Part shown: in pieces, positions 9,192 to 16,631 of the stretch | How the letters are laid out: each line of letters starts with the position of its first letter | Position numbering within the stretch: the stretch's first letter is position 1 | Assembly (NCBI RefSeq): GCF_044502415.1 | Contig: NZ_CP172402.1 | Source: Haloimpatiens lingqiaonensis | Lineage (GTDB): Bacteria; Bacillota; Clostridia; Clostridiales; Clostridiaceae | Length of the DNA stretch: 64,000 bases | Strand: one strand, 5' to 3' | Program-made: the position numbers and the translations under genes | Notes under the pieces: model-generated | Told to the model about the DNA's origin: nothing | Databases searched by the model: none | What the model saw: the letters and a program-made list of their open reading frames with translations, nothing else

Positions 9192-10884
9192 ATGGATTAT
9201 AAAAATTATGTTGCAGAAAAAATAAAAGCTCATGTAGATATGGAAATAGAAGATATAATGGCTTTAATTGAAATACCACCAAAGTCAGATATGGGGGACT
9301 ATGCATTTCCATGTTTCAAATTGGCAAAAACTTTTAGGAAAGCTCCAAATTTAATAGCAGAAGAGCTTAAAGATAAAATAGATAATGAGGGATTTGAAAA
9401 GGTAGAAAATTTAGGACCTTATTTAAATTTCTTTTTAGAAAAAAGCAATGTAGCTAAGGACATTGTAGAAAAAGTATTAAATCAGGGAGAAAACTATGGA
9501 GTTTCAAATGAAGGACAAGGTAAAAAGGTAGTAGTTGAGTATTCATCTCCTAACATAGCAAAGCCTTTCCACGTAGGACATTTATTTACTACAGTTATAG
9601 GAAATTCACTTTATAAAATATTATCCTCACAAGGTTATGATGTGGTTAGAATAAATCACTTAGGTGACTGGGGAACTCAATTTGGAAAATTAATTTCTGC
9701 ATATAAGAGATGGGGAAATGAAGAAGCTTTGGAAAAAGAGCCAATAAAAGAGCTTTTAAGAATTTATGTAAAATTCCACCATGAGGCAGAAAAGGATCCT
9801 TCATTAGATGATGAAGGAAGAGCATATTTTAAAAAGCTTGAGGACTGGAGCAGAAGAGGAAACAGCTCTTTGGAGAAGATTTAGAGACTTAAGCTTAAAA
9901 GAGTTTAGTAAGGTTTATGACATTTTAGGAGTGGAATTTGACTCTTATGCAGGAGAGAGCTTCTACAATGATAAAATGGAGGCTGTAGTAGAGGAAATAG
10001 ATAGCAAGGGAATCCTTACAGAAAGTAATGGAGCTAAAGTTGTAATGCTTGATGAATATAACATGCCACCATGTATTGTAAAAAAATCTGATGGTGCTAC
10101 TATATATGCTACAAGAGATTTAGCTGCTGCCATTTATAGAAAGAAAACTTATGATTTCTACAAAAATATATATGTAGTTGGAACACCACAGGCTCTTCAC
10201 TTTAAGCAAATATTCACTACATTAAAGCTTATGGGAAATGAATGGGCTAAGGATTGTGTTCATGTAGGTTTCGGTCTTGTAAAATTTTCTGATAGAAAGC
10301 TTTCTACAAGAAAAGGAGAAGTTATTTTCCTTGAGGATTTACTAAATGAAGCAGTTACAAAGACTCTTGAAGTAATAGATGCTAAAAACCCTGAACTAGA
10401 AAATAAAGAAGAGGTTGCAAAAAAAATAGGAATAGGTGCAGTTATATTTACCTATTTAAAGAACAACAGGGAAAGGGATATAGTATTCGATTGGAAAGAA
10501 ATGCTTAACTTTGATGGAGAAACTGGTCCTTATGTTCAATACACTTATGCAAGAGGTAAGAGTATATTAAGAAAATTAGGAAATGCTTCTTCAGAAGTAG
10601 ATTACTCTAAGTTGAATTCTAAGGAAGAATTTGAGTTAATCAAGCTTTTAGGTGGATTCAAGGATGCTATAGATAATTCTATAGAGAAATTAGAACCTTC
10701 TATAGTTACTAGATATGTAGTGGATGTGGCTAAAGCCTTCAATAAATTCTATAATTCTCACAGCATTGCCAATGCAAAGGATGAAGAAACTAAGAATGCT
10801 AGATTGAAAATGGTTGAAGCTACATGTACAGTTATAGGAAATGCTTTAAATTTATTAGGAATTTCTACAGTAGAAAAGATGTAG
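9192..10884 (+). CDS. argS: Arginyl-tRNA synthetase (frameshifted in this sequence)
   Basis: Class I aminoacyl-tRNA synthetase charging tRNA-Arg. The N-terminal tRNA-recognition domain is followed by the catalytic domain with VEYSSPNIAKPFHVGHL (HIGH motif as HVGH), RINHLGDWGTQFGKL, and the KMSKS-like region RKLSTRKGE, then a helical anticodon domain ending LNLLGISTVEKM. The frame breaks at about 9845: GAGGACTGGAGC should read GAGGATGGAGC, so one extra base, probably the C at 9845, moves the gene into the +1 frame. Without it the protein is 563 residues, normal for the family. This gene is essential in bacteria, so the break is very likely an error in the sequence. The ATG at 9192 follows GGAGG of the leader; the longer frame upstream runs through the T-box. 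Confidence 0.92.
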
Positions 10885-10927
10885 TTGATTTTTAACTGAA
10901 ATATATAAATTATTATAAGGTGGCTTA

Positions 10928-10973
10928 GCTGCTGCTATCTTTACTTCACAAGAGGGTTAGAGATAGCAGTAGT
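10928..10973 (+). terminator. Stem-loop after argS, possible terminator
   Basis: GCTGCTGCTATCT (10928-10940) pairs with AGATAGCAGTAGT (10961-10973) in a 13-base stem with two G-T pairs. There is no T run, so it may be an RNA-stabilising hairpin or a factor-assisted terminator. Confidence 0.35.
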
Positions 10974-11031
10974 TAGTGGCTGCATAAATATATTTGAAAA
11001 TTATTTCACAAAAATTTTTAAGGAGTCAATT

Positions 11032-11829
11032 ATGATTATTAGGGAATATGAAGCTGAAATTCATATAGACAAGAGTATAATAGAGAAATACTCCATGATG
11101 AATATGTGTTATTATGATATTGAAACCACAGGTTTTGACAAGGATAGAGATAGTATAATGTTAATATCCATAGGTTACTTTCTAGATAATAGTAGATTTA
11201 AAGTAAAGCAATATTTTGCAGAACAGTTAAATGAAGAAAATAGTATACTAATTAAATTTAAAGAAGAAGTGGAGAATTTTTCAAGGTGGTGTTCATATAA
11301 CGGTATTGCTTTTGATGAACCTTTTATTACTAAAAGAATGGACAGGTATTTAATAAACTTTAACACACCTATTTATCATGTGGATTTATATAGAATAATA
11401 AGACCATACTATGAGCAATTAGGCATGGAAAGGTGCAATTTAAAAACTGTAGAAAGATTTGTGGGCATACAGCGAAAGGATAATATTAATGGAGAAGAAA
11501 GTGTTCATATGTATAATAAATTTTTAAATACAGGGGACTAAAAAATAAGAGATACGATACTTCTTCATAATTACGAGGACGTTTTAAATTTACCTTATTT
11601 ATTCAATTTAGTATATAAAATAGATGAAGATTCTAGATTGATAAGGAGTAATTTGGCAAATAATAGACAAATAGATTATTTAAAATTTCTTTTAAATAAG
11701 AATGAAATATGCATAGAATGCAATTTTCATAGAATGAAAAGAAAACAAGCACATAAAATAATTAACATGCTTAATAAAGGTAGAGTTGATAAAAAGAATA
11801 TATTAAATATATTGAACAATATACATTAA
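11032..11829 (+). pseudogene. YprB-type RNase H-like exonuclease domain protein, interrupted by one in-frame stop
   Basis: The frame encodes a 265-residue protein if the single TAA at 11539-11541 is read through. Before the stop: YYDIETTGFDKD (first acidic exonuclease motif, about residues 24-35), then CSYNGIAFDEPFITK and HVDLYRI. After the stop, in the same frame: RDTILLHNYEDVLNLPYLF, which carries the final HNYxD motif of the DnaQ/YprB fold, and a basic tail. The stop removes the last catalytic Asp, so the product would be inactive. A paralogue with the same fold lies at 15442. The stop could be a real mutation or a sequence error, given the many breaks in this window. The start ATG at 11032 follows AAGGAG. 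Confidence 0.7.
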
Positions 11830-11875
11830 AGCCAGAAAAGGTTACTAAAATTATTTAGAGACCAGATCTGGCTTT
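11828..11875 (+). terminator. Weak terminator-like inverted repeat
   Basis: AAAGCCAGA (11828-11836) pairs with TCTGGCTTT (11867-11875) across a 30-base loop, lying between two convergent genes. The T run is poor. Confidence 0.35.
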
Positions 11876-11878
11876 AAA

Positions 11879-12046
11879 CTATTCTTTATGATTTTTTTTC
11901 TGTTCTTCCTTAAGTTTATTATCATAATAAGGACAATGGGAAGAGCAGGAACTACAGTCACATTTTCCTTTGGCTTTATTTCTTATGCTTTTATATAAGA
12001 AATAAAAAGCTATAGATATCAGTGCTAATGTTATTAATATCTCCAT
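11879..12046 (-). CDS. FeoB-associated Cys-rich small membrane protein
   Basis: A 55-residue protein: MEILITLALISIAFYFLYKS forms one membrane helix, then a basic stretch and the cluster CDCSSCSSHCPYY, then a charged tail EEQKKNHKE. A small Cys-rich single-pass protein next to feoB is a recognised companion of the ferrous iron transporter in clostridia, probably handling iron at the inner face. It starts 20 bases after the end of feoB, behind a GAGGTG ribosome site, and so is the last gene of the feo operon. Confidence 0.82.
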   Translation of the reverse strand: MEILITLALISIAFYFLYKSIRNKAKGKCDCSSCSSHCPYYDNKLKEEQKKNHKE

Positions 12047-12065
12047 AAAAACACCTCGTTTACTG

Positions 12066-13829
12066 TTAAAAAAATAGTTTTCCTACATTAAAAACTAAAA
12101 ATGAAATAAACCATGCTAGTGTCATTTGGTAGACTACTGAGAAAACAGCCATTCTTCTTCCATATTCCTTTCGCATAATTACTACAGTAGAAATGCAAGG
12201 GGTATATAAAAGAACAAATACTAAAAAGCTGAATGCAGACAGTGGAGTAAAGTATGAAGGCAATATGGAGGTTAAATCTCCGCCATATATTACACCCATG
12301 CTTCCTACAATTACTTCTTTAGCCATAAGACCAGTAAGTAGTGAAACTGAGGTTTCCCAAGTTCCAAAACCAAGAGGTTTAAATATAGGTGACAAAAATC
12401 TTCCTATAGAAGCTAAGAAGCTATTGTTTATATCTGTCATACCGTTAAAATTAAAGTTTGATAAAAGCCAAACCATAATTGAAATTGAAAATATTATTGT
12501 ACCAGCTTTTTTTAGAAAACCCTTACCCTTATCCCAAGTATGAATTAATAGGTTTTTAGGTTCAGGCATTTTATATTCAGGTAATTCTATTAAAAAAGGT
12601 TCTTCATCTTTCTTAAATAGAGTATTTTTAAATATAAGACCTATTATAAAAGAAAGAAAAATACCTATAAAATACAGTATAAATATAACGGCTGTTTGTT
12701 TGCCAGGGAAAAATATTGATGATATAAGTGCGTACACTGGCAATCTAGCATTACAAGACATTAAAGGAACTAAAAGGGCCGTTAATTTTCTATCCTTTTC
12801 ACTTTCTAAGGTTCTAGCAGACATTATACCAGGTACAGAACATCCAAAGCCTACCACAAGAGGTATAAAGGCCTTGCCAGAAAGCCCCATGGCTCTCATG
12901 AACTTGTCCATTATAAAAGCAGCTCTTGCCATATAGCCACTATCTTCTAGAAAAGATATTCCTACAAATAGAGCCAGTATAACTGGTAAAAATACTACAA
13001 CAGAACCTACACCAGATACAATACCATCTAACAACAAGGATTTAAACCATGGGCTTGAATTAGATAATAAGGAACCCAGTTTAGGGATTAAAACTTCGTT
13101 TAAACCTTCATCAAGCAAATCAGATAGAGGTTGTCCAACCCAACTAAATGTAAACTTAAATATAAGAAAAAATATAATCAGAAAAATGGGATAGGATAAA
13201 AATTTATGAAGTAATACCTTATCAATTTTTTCTGATATAGTTTCAGTATTATTGAATTTAGTTTTAGTACATTCAGTTAAAACACCTTCTATATATTCAT
13301 AGGTTTCTTTTTCACTCTTAAAAGTTAAAATTGAATTTCCGATATAATCTTTAAAGCTATAATCTAAAAGAGCATTTTTTACAATATCTATTCCCTTATT
13401 TTTAGAAGCGGATATAGGTATTACCATAACTCCTAGCTTTTTAGATAGGGCAGAATAATTTATTTCTATTCCCTTAGCTTCAGCTACGTCAATCATATTT
13501 AAAACTAATATAATGGGTATGTTAAATTCCTTTAATTGAGTAGTTAAGTATAAATTTCTATTTAAATTTGAAGCATCTACTATATTTATAATAACATCTA
13601 CATTTCCATTTAGTAAAAATTCCTTTGATACCTTTTCTTCATTTGAAAAAGTATCCATGGCATATATTCCTGGTAAATCTACTATTTTAAAATTAGAATT
13701 TAAAAAACCTTCTTTTTTATCCACAGTGACACCAGCCCAATTTCCCACATATTGGTTAGAGCCAGTTAATGTGTTAAAAAGAGTAGTTTTACCTACATTT
13801 GGGTTACCTACTAAAGCTGCAGTAAACAT
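12066..13829 (-). CDS. feoB: Ferrous iron transport protein B
   Basis: A 587-residue membrane permease for Fe(II) with an N-terminal G domain. G1 GNPNVGKTT is at residues 8-16, G3 DLPGIY near 52-57 and G4 NMID near 110. A helical guanine-dissociation region follows, then about 8-10 membrane segments with the Gate motifs GFGCSVPGI and LMSCNARLPVY, whose cysteines are thought to line the iron path. It is a little shorter than many FeoB proteins but contains all major motifs. It lies 7 bases downstream of feoA and upstream of the Cys-rich small protein. Iron control through the site at 14189 is likely. Confidence 0.95.
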   Translation of the reverse strand: MFTAALVGNPNVGKTTLFNTLTGSNQYVGNWAGVTVDKKEGFLNSNFKIVDLPGIYAMDTFSNEEKVSKEFLLNGNVDVIINIVDASNLNRNLYLTTQLKEFNIPIILVLNMIDVAEAKGIEINYSALSKKLGVMVIPISASKNKGIDIVKNALLDYSFKDYIGNSILTFKSEKETYEYIEGVLTECTKTKFNNTETISEKIDKVLLHKFLSYPIFLIIFFLIFKFTFSWVGQPLSDLLDEGLNEVLIPKLGSLLSNSSPWFKSLLLDGIVSGVGSVVVFLPVILALFVGISFLEDSGYMARAAFIMDKFMRAMGLSGKAFIPLVVGFGCSVPGIMSARTLESEKDRKLTALLVPLMSCNARLPVYALISSIFFPGKQTAVIFILYFIGIFLSFIIGLIFKNTLFKKDEEPFLIELPEYKMPEPKNLLIHTWDKGKGFLKKAGTIIFSISIMVWLLSNFNFNGMTDINNSFLASIGRFLSPIFKPLGFGTWETSVSLLTGLMAKEVIVGSMGVIYGGDLTSILPSYFTPLSAFSFLVFVLLYTPCISTVVIMRKEYGRRMAVFSVVYQMTLAWFISFLVFNVGKLFF

Positions 13830-13836
13830 TTGATGC

Positions 13837-14061
13837 TTAGCCCTCCTTAACTATTATATTTTTAGCATCTTTTTTCCTTATGGCTAAGTCAAAACCTCTA
13901 AAATTAATTATTATAGGATCTCCTAAAGGGGCAGTTCTTTTTAACATTACCTCAGTACCCTCGATACAGCCTAAAGCTAAAAGTCTTTTTGTAAGTTTTT
14001 CGTTTCCATTAATATTATTAATATAAGCCATTTTACCAGGCTTTAAATCACATAAACACAT
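13837..14061 (-). CDS. feoA: Ferrous iron transport protein A
   Basis: A 74-residue SH3-like FeoA domain protein: MCLCDLKPGKMAYI at the start, RLLALGCIEGTEV in the middle and GFDLAIRKKDAKNI at the end. It is the small cytoplasmic partner of FeoB. An upstream ATG at 14121 would add 20 residues, but the AAGGAGG site just before 14061 fixes the start at MCLCDL. It is the first gene of the feo operon. Confidence 0.92.
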   Translation of the reverse strand: MCLCDLKPGKMAYINNINGNEKLTKRLLALGCIEGTEVMLKRTAPLGDPIIINFRGFDLAIRKKDAKNIIVKEG

Positions 14062-14188
14062 AGTAGAACCTCCTTCTAAGTGATTCTTATTATGAGATAA
14101 TATTTTAAAGTATTTATTCAAGCATAATCATAATTATTTGTTTTCATACACTATAAAATTATGGTAATATTTACTGAATAAATGCGAA

Positions 14189-14203
14189 TGAAAATAGTTC
14201 TCA
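14189..14203. promoter_or_regulatory. Fur-box-like operator upstream of feoAB
   Basis: TGAAAAT-A-GTTCTCA is a 7-1-7 inverted repeat matching the Firmicute Fur consensus TGATAAT-N-ATTATCA at about 12 of 14 positions (reading either strand). It lies about 130 bases upstream of feoA, between feoA and the divergent PilZ gene. Repression of feo in iron-rich cells is inferred. Confidence 0.55.
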
Positions 14204-14287
14204 ATGAAATATTATCATTAACTTCATTTTTTGTCAATACCATATTATAATGTAAGAGGGGAATTAAACTTACTAGGAGGGGAATTC

Positions 14288-14659
14288 ATGAATTTTAATT
14301 TTATTAATAAAAATTCTTATGAAAAGAGAAAATATATACGAGTGGATTTTAAACAGGATTTATATTATCCACTAGTAAATAATAAGAGTATATATAAAAA
14401 TTTTGATGGAAAAAAACCTATTTTAAGCGCTATAAATATATCTGAAACAGGAATATGTTTTAAAAGCATTATTAAGCTTAATGTAGGTGATTTTATATCT
14501 TTTTTAATGAAGGTAGGAGATAATCCATCCTTTTGGTGTTTATGTGAAGTTAAGTGGGTTAAAAATGAAGGAAGTGACACTTTACTAGGTTGTGAATTTT
14601 ACACTCTTTCTTTAACACAATTAAATACCATAAAAAATTATATAGTATCTAAAATATAG
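14288..14659 (+). CDS. PilZ-domain protein, probable cyclic-di-GMP receptor
   Basis: A 123-residue single-domain protein with both PilZ cyclic-di-GMP-binding signatures: RxxxR in EKRKYIRVDF (about residues 15-24) and NISETGI (N/D-x-S-x-x-G) near residue 55. The rest is a compact beta barrel pattern ending in YTLSLTQLNTIKNYI. An upstream ATG at 14231 exists, but AGGAGG directly before 14288 sets the start. It lies about 1.7 kb upstream of the cyclic-di-GMP riboswitch and pilus operon, so it may be a second receptor for the same signal. What it regulates cannot be told from sequence. Confidence 0.8.
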   Translation: MNFNFINKNSYEKRKYIRVDFKQDLYYPLVNNKSIYKNFDGKKPILSAINISETGICFKSIIKLNVGDFISFLMKVGDNPSFWCLCEVKWVKNEGSDTLLGCEFYTLSLTQLNTIKNYIVSKI

Positions 14660-14701
14660 TTTTAAAGTTTTCAATTAAATAATTTAGGAGAGGTGATAAA
14701 T

Positions 14702-15445
14702 ATGGAAAAAAACATAGCAGCATTCTTTGATATAGATGGTACCCTATACAGAGAAGGTTTAATATCAGAGGTCTTTAAGAAGTTGGTGAAATATGAGATA
14801 ATAAAGGCAGAAAAATGGTATAATGAGGTAAGGCCAGAGTATTTAAAGTGGGATAACAGAAAGGGAAATTATGATAATTATTTATTAAAAGTGGCAAACA
14901 TATATACAGAGGCAATAAAAGGCATGCACAAATCCCAAATAGAATTTATAGCAAAAAAGGTAGTAGAACAAAAGGGAGATAGGGTGTATACTTACACTAG
15001 AGATAGAATAAAATGGCACAAAGAAAAAGGTCATAAAATTATAACTATATCCGGAAGTCCTGTGGAACTAGTAAGGGAAATGGCATCAAAGCATGGATTC
15101 CATGATTATAGAGGAGCAGTATACACTATAGAAAATGATGTGTACACAGGAGAAGTTACACCTATGTGGGATAGTATAAGTAAAAGGGAAGCAATAATGG
15201 ACTTCGTAGAAAAATATAATATAGATTTAAATGAAAGTTATGCTTACGGAGACACTTCAGGAGATTTTTCCATGTTTCAGTTAGTTGGATATCCTGTATG
15301 TATAAATCCCACAAAGGAACTTATTACGAAGGTATTAGAAAACCATGAAATAAAGAAAAGAGCCAACATAATAGTGGAAAGAAAAGATGTAGTTTATAAT
15401 ATGACAGGAGAAAATATAGCATTGATAGAAAGAGTGGTAGAATGA
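14702..15445 (+). CDS. HAD-IB family phosphatase
   Basis: A 247-residue haloacid dehalogenase subfamily IB hydrolase. Motif I FFDIDGTLYREG (nucleophile Asp about residue 10), motif II TISGSP, and motif IV YGDTSGDFSMF are visible. The family includes phosphoserine phosphatase-like enzymes, but the substrate is unknown. AGGAGAGGTG precedes the ATG at 14702; a GTG at 14693 overlaps that site and is rejected. The stop overlaps the ATG of the next gene (ATGA), so the two are translationally coupled. A second HAD-IB gene lies at 53902. Confidence 0.85.
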   Translation: MEKNIAAFFDIDGTLYREGLISEVFKKLVKYEIIKAEKWYNEVRPEYLKWDNRKGNYDNYLLKVANIYTEAIKGMHKSQIEFIAKKVVEQKGDRVYTYTRDRIKWHKEKGHKIITISGSPVELVREMASKHGFHDYRGAVYTIENDVYTGEVTPMWDSISKREAIMDFVEKYNIDLNESYAYGDTSGDFSMFQLVGYPVCINPTKELITKVLENHEIKKRANIIVERKDVVYNMTGENIALIERVVE

Positions 15446-16101
15446 TTTTAAGAGAAAAAAGAGAAAAGATATCCGTGAAAGATACCAGTTTCCTTCTGCC
15501 TGTAGGATATGGGGAAGAGTTTTATAAGAAGGCATTGTTTTTTGATTTAGAGCATTGTGTAAATAAAAAGCCTATCTGTGTAGGAGTTTTTGGATGTAGC
15601 TATTATGATGCTGACACAGAGGAGCTAGTAGTAAATCAATACATGATAGAGAACAAAAGAGATGCAGAGGATGTACTTTATATTGCTGAGAGATATTTTA
15701 ATAAAATGAAAAACTCTTTAAATAAAAAATATATAGTAACTTTTGCAGGAAATAATGATTTTACCGTTATAGATTATTTATTTAAGAAAAGTGGTATCCA
15801 ATTTAATATAAGGGAAAGTTTTAAAGAAATAGATTTGCAAAAGGAATATGAAAAGGAAAAAGGCTCTGGTATAGGCCTTAAAAATTTGGAAAAAGAATTT
15901 AATATAAATAGGGAAACAGAAGTAATAGGTGGGCAGAACTTAGCTAAAACCTTCAGTAAAATAGTTAAAGATAGTAATTATATTCAAAGAATGCCAGATG
16001 AAAAAAAAGAAAAAATACTTCTATACAACGAACAGGATGTAGTTAGCTTGTTTCAGATAAGTTTAAATTGGAAAAAATATATTAAAGCTTCAGAAGATTA
16101 A
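15442..16101 (+). CDS. YprB-type RNase H-like domain protein
   Basis: A 219-residue protein with the RNase H/DnaQ-like fold of the YprB family: FFDLEHC (first motif), VTFAGNNDFTVIDYL (second), and LLYNEQDVVSLFQISL (third, containing the last acidic residue). It has the same architecture as the interrupted gene at 11032 and is intact here. First-motif DLEH departs from the usual DIET by one residue. It is probably a 3'-5' exonuclease-like protein of unknown substrate, coupled by a 4-base overlap to the HAD phosphatase gene. Confidence 0.75.
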   Translation: MILREKREKISVKDTSFLLPVGYGEEFYKKALFFDLEHCVNKKPICVGVFGCSYYDADTEELVVNQYMIENKRDAEDVLYIAERYFNKMKNSLNKKYIVTFAGNNDFTVIDYLFKKSGIQFNIRESFKEIDLQKEYEKEKGSGIGLKNLEKEFNINRETEVIGGQNLAKTFSKIVKDSNYIQRMPDEKKEKILLYNEQDVVSLFQISLNWKKYIKASED

Positions 16102-16114
16102 AAAAGTACACTAG

Positions 16115-16164
16115 CTTAAATACAATTATAGTTAAAATTCATAATTGTATTTAAGTTATTATTT
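16115..16164 (+). terminator. Terminator-like perfect inverted repeat
   Basis: CTTAAATACAATTAT (16115-16129) pairs perfectly with ATAATTGTATTTAAG (16141-16155), followed by T-rich sequence. It separates the HAD/YprB pair from the pilus operon. Confidence 0.65.
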
Positions 16165-16251
16165 AAAATTTTTATTCATATAAAGTTTTACAACGTATAT
16201 AATGTCGAAAAAGATTAATTTTTTTTAATTTGACTAAAATTCATATTCTTA

Positions 16252-16280
16252 TTGAAAAATATTCTATAATTTAATATAAT
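16252..16280 (+). promoter_or_regulatory. Candidate promoter upstream of the pilus riboswitch
   Basis: TTGAAA at 16252-16257, 17-base spacer, TATAAT at 16275-16280. A transcript from here would pass through the cyclic-di-GMP-II aptamer about 105 bases later. Confidence 0.55.
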
Positions 16281-16384
16281 GAAATAAATATGGAAATTAA
16301 AGAGAATTTATATTTAAAATAGAGTAAAAACATAAATAAGAACAAATAATTGTTAAAAAAATATGTATAAATGTGTTTAAACAT

Positions 16385-16458
16385 ATTTAAAAGGAAACTA
16401 AGATACATATACTTATGTGGGCACTTTGTATATGTGGAGTTTATAGTGCAACCGGCCT
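16385..16458 (+). ncRNA. Cyclic-di-GMP-II riboswitch aptamer
   Basis: Conserved aptamer pieces are in order: GGAAAC (16393-16398), GGGCACTT (16419-16426) and TAGTGCAACCGGCC (16444-16457). GGCAC pairs with GTGC, and CAACCG is the hallmark of the 3' pseudoknot strand. The same order is found in the known Clostridioides difficile class II aptamers upstream of pilus and adhesin genes. The CCGGCC end overlaps the 5' arm of the terminator, so ligand binding should prevent termination (an ON switch). The aptamer stands 170 bases before pilB. Identification is by recalled motif match, not by covariance scoring. Confidence 0.85.
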
Positions 16459-16480
16459 TTGATTGTAAGGGCCTTTTTTT
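16454..16480 (+). terminator. Riboswitch-controlled terminator before pilB
   Basis: GGCCTT pairs with AAGGGCC (one bulge) followed by seven T. The 5' arm shares GGCC with the aptamer's last conserved block, so aptamer folding and terminator are mutually exclusive. Confidence 0.8.
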
Positions 16481-16554
16481 GTTAAAAAAATAAATTTATG
16501 ATTATGGTTAAGAAATAAGTAAAGATAATTGATTTATTAAATATTATAAGTATA

Positions 16555-16583
16555 TTGAAGCATATTACAATATATGGTATAAT
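16555..16583 (+). promoter_or_regulatory. Second promoter candidate downstream of the riboswitch
   Basis: TTGAAG at 16555-16560, 17-base spacer, TATAAT at 16578-16583, about 50 bases before the pilB ATG. It would bypass the riboswitch. Confidence 0.5.
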
Positions 16584-16631
16584 ACTATATATTGTAAGAA
16601 AATGTAAAAAACAATCAAGCAGGAGAATATA

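Noticed and set aside
12193..12936. Plus-strand open frames inside feoB
   Set aside because: They are the antisense shadow of a well-conserved gene, with no start signals.
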